A DNA stretch of 5,922 nt. It comes from Candidatus Omnitrophota bacterium. GTDB taxonomy: Bacteria; Omnitrophota; Koll11; Gygaellales; JAQTUY01. The translations under genes and the position numbers were made by a program. The stretch is from positions 1-5,922 of the forward strand of contig JAQTUY010000101.1 of assembly GCA_028707105.1 (NCBI GenBank). Direction: 5' to 3'. The notes under the pieces were generated by a model. The model saw only the letters and a list, made by a program, of their open reading frames with translations, had not been told where the DNA came from and did not search any database. Of the stretch, positions 1 to 5,922 are shown in pieces. Each line of letters begins with the position of its first letter. Within the stretch, counting starts at the first letter, position 1.

Positions 1-179
1 GCGGTAAGCTTGTATTCTGCGCCGTCAAAAGGAAGGTTCTGAAGATGCACTATCGGGATATAATACTGGCTCGGGTCGATCTTGTGGTAAACGGCGCCTT
101 CGGGCAATACCGATTCTACCTGATCGGCCATTGCCTTTAGATACTCGCTGAGTTTGCTCTCTGAAACGCGCACATAAGT
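1..179 (-). other. Start of a further, unidentified region of the giant protein
   Basis: The last ~59 residues in view (1915-1973) follow the MBL domain and continue past the window edge. They read as a strand (TYVRVSES), an amphipathic helix (SEYLKAMADQVESVL), and a second hydrophobic strand (YYIPIVHLQNLPF). This strand-helix-strand with a late His resembles the start of a 2H phosphoesterase (LigT-like) fold, but the characteristic HxT/S motif is not clear, so no family is assigned. The frame remains open to base 3. Confidence 0.4.
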
Positions 180-3100
180 GGTCCAGATGTCCGTAGCTGC
201 GCACTCGCAGCCGTTCCGGGAAATCTTCTCATATCCCTGTTTTATCCGGTCCATGGAATGATGCGCCGGATAAATATCCGCCGCTTCAAAAAGCCTGGCT
301 TTGTGCGTATACATTGCAAGCAGGTCGCGGCGGGCGGGAGTCGAGATCTTAAAATCCCCGTTATTTTCCAGGTCCGCTTCTACGGTAGTCATGGGTATGG
401 CCTGGTTAAATTCAAATTGCACGCCCTTTGCCGACGGAAGCTTAGCGGTATGGTTAACCATCATCTTCTTTTGTATGCGCTCAGGAAGGTTATCCAGGCT
501 AAAAGGAGTAGTATGGCTGCTGTCATCTCTGCCTAAAGCATTATCACTCGCCGCGTCATGAATAATAATGGAAGGCGTTTTTCCGGAAGCGTTATCCCTG
601 AATAAGAATTCCTTCAACTCAGTCGCCCTCTTCTTATCAAATACGGGCTCATCGCTTCCTGTTTCCCTGCGCAGATCTTCGCGGATATATCCGGGTATAT
701 TGTTATCTACTATCTGCCCAAAACGGATGGGGTCAAAAGCGGTATCGCCTGAACAGCTGATCGTCCTCCCTTTATAAGTAAAGCGCAGCATCGATACCGG
801 CGTTGTGTGGAAAGCCGGAGCAGTTTCTATAATAACTTTTTCATCGCCGTCTCCCAGGATAACCGGCTCTGAATAGAATTTGAGCGGAATAAGCTCTAGG
901 TCATAAATACCATCCAGTTCCCCATCCAGTATCTGCTTGGCCTGCTCTTTAAATAACTTATATATCCCCGGCTCAGCGATCAGGCGGATAGGTTGATCAT
1001 TCTCCTTGCACCACCGGAAGTAACCCAAGGCGCCCGCGACATGATCCTCATGAACGTGGGTCATCAGAACATGGGTTATCCTGGCCGGGCTTAACTTTAA
1101 CCCTGAAATTATGCTCATTGTAGCCGCGGTCGCGTCAACCAGTATATGCTGTTTACCCGCCCAGATAATATGGTTGGAAGCGATACCCTCTGAGTCAAAT
1201 CCGGAGCTTGTCCCAAGGAAGCTGACCCCGAATTCCGGGTGCTCCACAACCGGCCTTACGCCGATGAACTCTAAAGCTAATTCCCTGATGTTCCGGCCAT
1301 CCAAGATAGAAACTTCCTTCTTCCTGTCGTATATTACGAAGGTCCCGTCTTTCCTGTCGAAGATAACGATATCGCCGAGCTTAGCTTCCCCTATCTGAGA
1401 GAATATCTCAAATTCGATCATATCCAGCGCTGAGATCATTGTAGTCTCCCCGTCGACCACTGCTCGATCGGCCAGATAGACAGCTTCTCTATTAAAACGA
1501 TCGATCAGCCCTTGCGGATAACCCGCCTCATTGGGCAGATAAGAAGGATTGGCTGATTTTAAATACCCTTTAATCCTCTCCGCCTGATCCTGCCTGCACA
1601 CGATCCTAGCCTTGGGATAATCCACTCCGTTGCGCTTGTGGATCATAAAGTTACAGAGGATCGCGTGATAAAGCTGCATAATATTGGAGCCATCCCTGCC
1701 GGTCCATTCACCTCTTGGAGCGATTATTATTCCGGGATAATCTTCAGCATACGGATATAACAACCTGTGTAAGGCGGATATCCCCACCGAGATCACTCCT
1801 TGTGAAGTCATATAGCAATTGTTGTTGGGGTCGCTGACGCGCACATAGAGATCCCCGGCAGGATATAAATATTCCCTGACCTTGCTCAAGAAATAGGGGA
1901 ATCTCTGCGCGGATTGTCTCCAGACAGCCTTCAAATTGAACAAGCTGATCAACGCTATAAGACCAAGCGCCAGGATAACAGGATGCCTGGCAACAACGGT
2001 ACTCTTTATATCAAAATCAAGACTTAACAAGAAAATGGCAGCTTTTGTGAATATAGCGGATAATGCGGCAAATAATACCGTCCCTAAAACGACTGGGAGC
2101 AATATCGGTCCGATATCGGCTCGGGCCGTCCGTATAAAATAACCCCATTGCTGCTTTATTTGCGAACCCGCGAAAAACCGGTTGACCTTCGCGGCGTAAT
2201 CTGAATAGTCAACGCCATAGTATTGAGCCAGGAACTTTTCTTCCTCCAATATCTGCTTATACGTGCCCGCGATGGCAAGCGCTGCGAATACGAAAAAGAA
2301 AGTATTCTGGAAATATAAGAAAGCCGACACAAAATACAAGTCAAAAGAGAGGAATACGGGATTTCTCGAAACGGCAAAAGCTCCGGAAGTAATAAGTTTT
2401 CCGGCAGCTTTAATGTCTATCCCCACACGCCAGGACTTTCCAAATGACACCAGCGCCCATCCAAAAAGGACCAGCGACGAAAGCGTAAACGCACAGGAAA
2501 GATAGCGCAGGCTATCGACACTAAATAAAGGCGCGAATAGGGAACCGGGCAGATCAAACCCCGTGGCGCCGGCAATGATCACTCCGGACCAAATCAGGAC
2601 CCCGAAAGGAAAGGCTATCTCACGCAAAGATTTGACCGCGAAAGGATTGACTCCTCTTCTTAACAACTGGGCGGACCTGCCAAGAAATAAGATATGGAAT
2701 ATGCCTAAGAACACCAGCTGTAAACAATCAAGTAACACCTGCCTATTAACAGGGGCGGCCGCGTCAACGGCGGAAAATGCGTCGGTGGCAAAGAGCAGAC
2801 TGAAAGCGCCAAGCATGAGCGCGGGCACGATAGTCCTTCCCAGGTCCTTAGCCTTAGCCCATATTTCATTTCTTACCTTCTTTAACTGCCTCAACCAATC
2901 CTCTTGCGGCACCAGGTCGATGGCATAATTCTCCAGGAACCTGATATGGCTTTCCAGGAGTTCATTTTCAAGGAGGTAGCGTACGGTAAATTCGCGCGCT
3001 CCCCGTTCATTTCTTTCTACTGTCTGTCCGTACTGTTTAAAAAGATGATAGAGTTCATGCCCTTCAAAGATCACCCTCAACTGTTCCGGAGGCCCTCTTA

Positions 3101-5922
3101 AAAGATGAGGATGAACGTATAAGATCCCGTGATCAACGCAGCAATACGAACCGATAAGAACATTATCCTCATTTATCACGATGCCTTTTCTTCTCAGGGC
3201 CTCTTCCCCTCCAAAGCTCTGAATAATGATCTTTAGTTCATCCTTGGTAGGCTTTCTTCTCGGCCCATCAACCATAGGTAAACAGATAGGATAATGACAG
3301 GCTGTATTTGTATTACTCTTGCCTAAGACGTGATTAGGCATGCTCAACCTGATGCCTTTTAATATAAACTTGCCCTCCCTGGCAGGGTCTTTACCGAATA
3401 TCTCCGGCTTCCTGCTTCTTAACTCATCTACGGATGCCTTAAGCTGCTCGTCATATTCGGCCAGTTGAGGCAGGTAAGTTATGGCCGAGGTAACAGAAGT
3501 CAACAACTCCACAAAACCCGGCCTGCCTTTATCGAAGAAGTATTTATCGAATTCATACCTGGCTTTTAACACGGCATCGATACCCAGGAGGCGGTAAAAC
3601 AGGGAGGTCCTCTCGTTTCTCTCTTTAGTATCCACGAAATCCAGGAACTTGTATTTATCCGACACTGCGATATTCACATAACCCCTGGGGCTTCTCTCGA
3701 CGACCCTGCCGGTATCATCCCGTAACTCCACCTCTTCAAGCATGATCTTTGCGGCTTTCAAAAGAAGGTCTCTGAGCATCATCGGCTGAGTACTTAATAA
3801 CACGATCGTGCTGCCCTTGGTCTCCTCTAAGACGTAACACTGATCTGCCGTAAGATTATCTGAAATTTCCTGGCTGGCGGCATACCGGGTCATCTCATCG
3901 GAGCTTACGCCGCTGACTCCCCTGAAGCCGACTATACTGCCTGCCTCATGCGCCCGGGCGGATATGGCTGCGCTCAGGAAAAGCTTCTTAGCCTCCTCGC
4001 AAATACCGAGGCCAAGAGCGATTAATTTGGCGAGCCTCGGCCTGTAGGCACGTATGAACTCGTAACCGCGCCACCACACCCCTGATTCTGCCAACATCTG
4101 ATCGGAGAATATGTTATTCAGGTATTCCTTCTTGGCTACCGCTTCTACGGGGACCGCTAATACGTCTTGCGGATCGACAGGCAAGTCCTGCGCCGCGGAA
4201 ATATCCCTGACCTTGGGAACGGTAACCTCTAAGCCTGTCTTACCGTCCAGAAGGAGCTGCACCGCTTTCCTGCCATATAATTGCCCCAGCTTGTCGTCAT
4301 ACTCATTAGGCGTTAATCCTCTTAAGACATAACCCAATATCGACAAGCAGACATTGATGATGACCTCCTGTCCGCCGGCAGAGTATCTTAAGTCCTGGCC
4401 GAAATATTGCGGGTATTTCATCTTTATCTGTATATATCTCTGCGTAAGATCCAGGTCCGCGGAATGCTGCGCTAATTGCGGCAGATACCTTATTGCCAGC
4501 GACAGGTACTCCGAGATACCGGAAAGCTTGGGGTTGCCATGTACGTCAAATTGGCCTTTAGCGTAGAACTTCGCCTTTAAAGGCGGAATGATATCCAATA
4601 ATATATAAAATAGCGTATCTTCCTTTGCCTTATGTTCATCATAGAAATCCTTAAAATTATACCCTTCGGCCATTGCCGCGTTTAAGTACCCTTTCTCTAT
4701 AATAATATCCAGGGCTTTCATCAGGACATCCCTGAAAGAAGACAATTTTTCGGGGACAAGTATCAGGTCTGCCATGCCCTTCGACGCCAAGTAGGTGATC
4801 CATCCGGCATCTCTTCCCATAAATTCGATTACGGAGATGAACTTCTTCTCCCGGGCCATCTGGCAGAACTTGATAAATAACCTGTTCGCTTCGGCGGCTG
4901 CCGTGATCGCGCCCAATGCCTCAGCCTTAAAATCATAATCTATTGTCTTGGGGATGATGATCGTAGGTATTCCTGCCGCGGCCATTTCCCCCGCCTGCTT
5001 GGAATGATCGTCCCCGCCTATGAACACCACGCCCTTAAACTGCTGGGCATTTTTAAGTATGTTCGCTTTTTTGTCTTTAAACGCCGCCCGCGAAGAGCCA
5101 ATGTATATGCTGGGCATACCTTTGAGCCTCATCGAGCCTTCCGCCGTAAATATGACTAAATGATCCACGAATTCTTCCGGGTTTGCTCCGAGGCCCTCAA
5201 AACCGTTTAGAACACCCAATACCCTATGACCCCGCTTAACAGCCTCCTGAATAGCTCCATAAAGAGCGGAATTGGGTCCGGGACAATCCCCGCCGCTCAT
5301 GGCAAAAAGAATAGTCTTAGAAGGCTCAATGTTATACTCCCTGAAAAACTGCTCTAATTTTTCCGTTTTCACGACAGGCTCAGCTTTGACGCCCTGGATG
5401 ACGCAAATATTACTGATGTGTTCATACGAAACAAGCTCGTATCCCGTCTGCCGGAATAATAGTTCCCAGGCATCCTTATTTTCCTTCAAAGTCCCGCCGT
5501 CCTGAGTTTGAGAGAATAAGACTATGTAGCCGCCCTTATTAAGCACGCTGTTCCAATCCTTAAGCATAGACCTGATCTGTTCAGGTGTATAAAGCATAAG
5601 CAGAGCTGCGGAGGTTATGATATCGAAATCGCCGTTAATCCCGTTTGCTCTTAAAACCCCGGGGATATTCGCGGCATCACCCTGTATAAAGCGGACATTG
5701 TTGAACGCCCTGCAATTCGAAGACGCGATCTTGAGCATCTCATTTGAAATATCCACCCCCACGACTTCCTTAGCATCATGCCTGATCAACATCAGGGGCA
5801 CCAATCCGGTGCCGGTGCCGACGTCTAACGCCTTCATGCCCGCGCTGTATTCTTCGATGGTATCGCTCACGACGTCCTTAAATAACGGAGTAATCATTTC
5901 GCTTTCATACCTTGCCGCGTTT
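1..5922 (-). CDS. Giant multi-domain protein, internal fragment open at both ends
   Basis: One reading frame on the minus strand runs from base 5921 to base 3 without a stop, giving 1,973 complete codons; the start and stop both lie outside the window. Recognisable domains all fall in this single frame: SAM methyltransferase (LDVGTGTG, residues 32-39), PPi-type phosphofructokinase (GGDCPGPN 210-217, GGDDHS 302-307, PKTIDYD 324-330), an HELYH metallopeptidase-like motif (955-959), an ICMT/PEMT-like membrane methyltransferase (SRNPVF 1185-1190) and a metallo-beta-lactamase fold (THVHEDH 1621-1627). The domains are joined by linkers or by unrecognised sequence, with no stop, overlap or gene junction between them. 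The function of the whole is unknown. Large multi-enzyme proteins of this style are known from Omnitrophota; that link is an inference. The membrane section in the middle implies that the protein is anchored in the inner membrane, with most enzymatic domains probably cytoplasmic. A fused set of smaller genes created by sequencing error is unlikely, because no frameshift is needed anywhere to keep the domains intact. Confidence 0.93.
240..1220 (-). other. Domain: metallo-beta-lactamase-fold hydrolase
   Basis: Residues ~1568-1894 form an MBL-fold domain. The opening strand is FLGTSSGFDSEG (1568-1579), followed by HIIWAGKQHILVDATA, where the Asp is the usual end-of-strand residue (motif I). The metal signature THVHEDH is at 1621-1627 (bases 1041-1061) and is complete: His1622, His1624, Asp1626, His1627. 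The motif III histidine is probably His1705 in AFHTTP, and Asp1726 in SCSGDTAFDP is the bridging aspartate of motif IV. The closing histidine may be one of HH 1887-1888 (YPAHHS) or His1788 in IIIHDAA. Two metal ions, usually zinc, should bind. The family covers phosphodiesterases, thioesterases, ribonucleases and others. The FLGTSSGFD opening resembles, from memory, MBL domains found with sensory modules. The insert at about 1735-1880 is longer than in minimal MBL enzymes. The substrate cannot be told from the sequence. Confidence 0.85.
1221..1919 (-). other. Unrecognised soluble region before the MBL domain
   Basis: About 233 residues (1335-1567) without membrane segments. Notable pieces are DLYVRVSDPNNNCYMTSQG (1357-1375), GIIIAPRGEWTGRDGSN followed by a helix with a His and a Cys (QLYHAILCNFMIH), and a beta-rich part near the end (GDIVIFDRKDGTFVIYDRKK). 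The last ~15 residues (VRPVVEHPEFGVS) lead directly into the hydrolase domain. In some bacteria, proteins with an MBL domain of this sort carry a sensory domain in front of it. I see no clear cyclic-nucleotide-binding signature here, so the role is left open. The region may be a regulatory or substrate-binding module for the MBL domain or an independent undescribed fold. Confidence 0.45.
1920..2171 (-). other. Two further membrane segments after the ICMT-like domain
   Basis: Residues 1251-1334 contain a long hydrophobic stretch (about 1271-1300, IGPILLPVVLGTVLFAALSA and onward) and a second one (about 1314-1330, PVILALGLIALISLFNL). They are flanked by basic residues on the outer edges (KQQWGYFIRTARAD before, KAVWRQSAQRF after), which by the positive-inside rule puts both flanks in the cytoplasm. 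They are not part of the usual ICMT core and seem to return the chain to the cytoplasmic side before the next soluble section. The first stretch might be one long helix or a short hairpin; if it is a hairpin, the topology count changes. Confidence 0.65.
2172..2768 (-). other. Domain: ICMT/PEMT-like membrane methyltransferase
   Basis: Residues ~1052-1250 match the bacterial isoprenylcysteine carboxyl methyltransferase / phospholipid methyltransferase superfamily. Hydrophobic segments lie at ~1064-1081, 1104-1122, 1139-1160 and 1190-1218, the last long enough for a hairpin of two short helices. The SAM-binding C-terminal signature follows in the expected order: KLITSGAFAVSRNPVF (1175-1190; the family usually has G-x-[FY]-x-x-[VIS]-R-[HN]-P-x-Y), then LEEEKFLAQYYG (1225-1236; family EExxL...FG) and YSDYAAKVNRFF (1239-1250; family YxxYxxxVxRFIP). 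The Tyr after the RNP proline is Phe1190 here. Family members transfer a methyl group from SAM to a membrane-embedded acceptor such as a lipid or prenyl carboxylate; the acceptor is unknown. The catalytic tail should face the cytoplasm. It is a complete copy, not a remnant. Confidence in the family is good. Confidence 0.8.
2769..2834 (-). other. First membrane segment, signal-peptide-like, internal
   Basis: Residues 1030-1051 (TIVPALMLGAFSLLFATDAF then SA) form a hydrophobic segment preceded by a strongly basic stretch (KKVRNEIWAKAKDLGR) and followed by small residues (AFSAVDAAAP) that look like a signal-peptidase I site. This is the n-h-c pattern of a signal peptide, but it sits more than a thousand residues into the chain. 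No in-frame ATG stands just before it; the only nearby one (Met1036) is inside the hydrophobic core. It most likely acts as the first of the membrane anchors, with its N side in the cytoplasm. Confidence 0.6.
2847..3248 (-). other. Domain: HExxH metallopeptidase-like region
   Basis: Residues ~892-1025 contain HELYH at 955-959 (bases 3045-3059), the zinc-binding signature HExxH with the catalytic Glu956. It sits in a helix typical of such enzymes (PPEQLRVIFEGHELYHLFKQ) after a hydrophobic strand (GILYVHPHLL, 932-941), which is the usual edge strand next to the zinc site. A possible third ligand is Glu977 in GAREFTVRYLL, 18 residues after the second histidine, the arrangement seen in gluzincin-type peptidases and ImmA-like proteins. 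Upstream CC (927-928) and CHYPIC are unusual neighbours. The segment is followed at once by a basic stretch and the first membrane segment, so it probably lies at the cytoplasmic face of the membrane. Peptidase activity is inferred only from the motif; a non-proteolytic zinc site is possible. Confidence 0.5.
3249..4223 (-). other. Unrecognised region between the PFK and HExxH parts
   Basis: About 325 residues (567-891) that I cannot assign to a family. The first stretch after the PFK domain (VPKVRDISAAQDLPVD) looks like a flexible linker. It is followed by charged, probably helical sequence with an aromatic patch (SGVWWRGYEFIR), then a mixed stretch with beta-like segments such as GSIVGFRGVSG and QCYVLEETKGSTIVLLST. 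A further helical block contains YLPQLAEYDEQLKASVDELR. Near the end is a cysteine/histidine pair-like motif, CHYPIC (875-880), just before the metallopeptidase-like part. No membrane segment is visible. The region keeps an open frame and ordinary amino-acid composition, so it is real coding sequence. It could hold one or two undescribed domains or a degenerate copy of a known one. Confidence 0.5.
4224..5318 (-). other. Domain: phosphofructokinase, pyrophosphate-dependent type
   Basis: Residues ~202-566 match the PFK-1 family over its whole length (about 365 residues, a normal single-domain size). In order: GGDCPGPN (210-217, nucleotide/PPi loop), GSSR (275-278; R278 corresponds to E. coli Arg72), GGDDHS (302-307), PKTIDYD (324-330), EFMGRDAGW (366-374), MAEG (417-420, E419 in the Glu222 place), then LGYVLRGLTP (529-538) and the closing GRKAVQLLLDGK (550-561). 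Asp305 in GGDD and Lys325 in PKT are the residues that in this family mark use of pyrophosphate in place of ATP. The catalytic aspartates of TIDxD are kept (D328, D330). Oddities, by hand alignment: the usual Asn of TIDND is Tyr329, and positions equal to E. coli Arg162, Arg243 and His249, which hold fructose 6-phosphate, read Phe361, Cys525 and Tyr531. The domain may therefore use another sugar phosphate or be weakly active. It is normally a soluble glycolytic enzyme; here it is one module of a membrane-anchored chain. Confidence 0.9.
5388..5922 (-). other. Domain: class I SAM-dependent methyltransferase
   Basis: Residues ~1-178 of the giant protein form a Rossmann-like methyltransferase of the Methyltransf_11/25 type. 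Motif I is LDVGTGTG at residues 32-39 (bases 5805-5828). The acidic residue closing strand 2, expected to bind the SAM ribose, is D57 in VVGVDIS, and D82 in FIQGDA is placed to contact the adenine. FDIITSAALLML (99-110) is the usual strand 4 region, and LNKGGYIVLF (127-136) is the conserved strand 5 turn. The sequence before motif I (NAARYESEM, residues 1-9) resembles the usual helix ahead of such domains, so the domain may begin just upstream of the window. The methyl acceptor cannot be read from the sequence; small molecules are typical of this family. A short linker of about 24 residues connects it to the phosphofructokinase domain. Fold assignment is firm; substrate is unknown. Confidence 0.88.

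Noticed and set aside
258..777. Several plus-strand open frames of 69-92 codons
   Set aside because: They overlap each other and run antisense to the MBL domain, whose motifs are intact. Their translations show no family features and no ribosome site of note.
2106..2118. Palindromic cluster around CCGATATCGG
   Set aside because: It is short, within coding sequence and without a partner copy, so there is no support for an operator.
2156..2377. Minus-strand 73-codon frame with a TTG start
   Set aside because: It is a shifted frame within the ICMT-like domain. The domain's SRNP and EEEKF signatures are in the main frame, so this one is a shadow.
2563..2928. Plus-strand open frame of 121 codons, the longest on that strand
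   Set aside because: It is antisense to the membrane segments of the giant protein. Its composition is what is expected from the complement of hydrophobic codons, and no domain is visible.
4352..4369. Perfect AGGAGGT followed eight bases later by ATG on the minus strand
   Set aside because: The ATG is out of frame with the giant gene and the frame ends after ten codons. It falls inside the PFK domain, so it is a chance match.
4572..4585. 14-base perfect palindrome CGCCTTTAAAGGCG
   Set aside because: It lies within coding sequence (PPLKAK). A palindrome of this size is expected about once in a few windows of this length by chance, and there is no stem-loop plus T-run.
1..5922. An operon of separate genes for the methyltransferase, PFK, membrane enzyme and MBL hydrolase
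   Set aside because: There is no stop codon in the common frame between any of the domains, so they are encoded as a single polypeptide.

Overview
The whole window lies inside one protein-coding gene on the minus strand. The frame whose codons occupy + positions 3k to 3k+2 has no stop from position 5921 down to position 3. That is 1,973 complete codons, open at both ends, so neither the start nor the stop of the gene is in view. I checked frame continuity at about fifteen anchor motifs along the window, and all fall in the same register. Residue numbers below are window residues, with residue 1 = bases 5921-5919 and residue 1973 = bases 5-3. There is no intergenic DNA, and I see no RNA gene, mobile element, CRISPR array or promoter.

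Layout in protein order (right to left on the + strand): (1) a class I SAM-dependent methyltransferase domain, residues ~1-178; (2) a phosphofructokinase domain of the pyrophosphate-dependent type, ~202-566; (3) about 325 residues I do not recognise, predicted soluble and largely helical; (4) a region with an HELYH (HExxH) zinc-metallopeptidase-like motif, ~892-1025; (5) a membrane section of about eight segments, ~1030-1334, that contains an isoprenylcysteine carboxyl methyltransferase/PEMT-like domain; (6) about 230 soluble residues I do not recognise; (7) a metallo-beta-lactamase-fold hydrolase domain, ~1568-1895, with a complete HxHxDH motif; (8) the beginning of a further, unidentified region that runs out of the window.

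None of these families is known to work in a common pathway. The parts are central-metabolism-type, membrane-modifying and hydrolytic enzymes strung on one chain, which points to a giant multi-domain protein rather than a normal operon. Positive-charge distribution around the membrane segments suggests that the methyltransferase, PFK, HExxH and MBL parts all face the cytoplasm.

Organism: giant genes of this kind, encoding many unrelated enzyme domains, are known from uncultured bacteria of the Omnitrophota (OP3) lineage. The medium GC content and mixed codon use fit an uncultivated bacterium of that sort. This placement is an inference from architecture, not from a marker gene.
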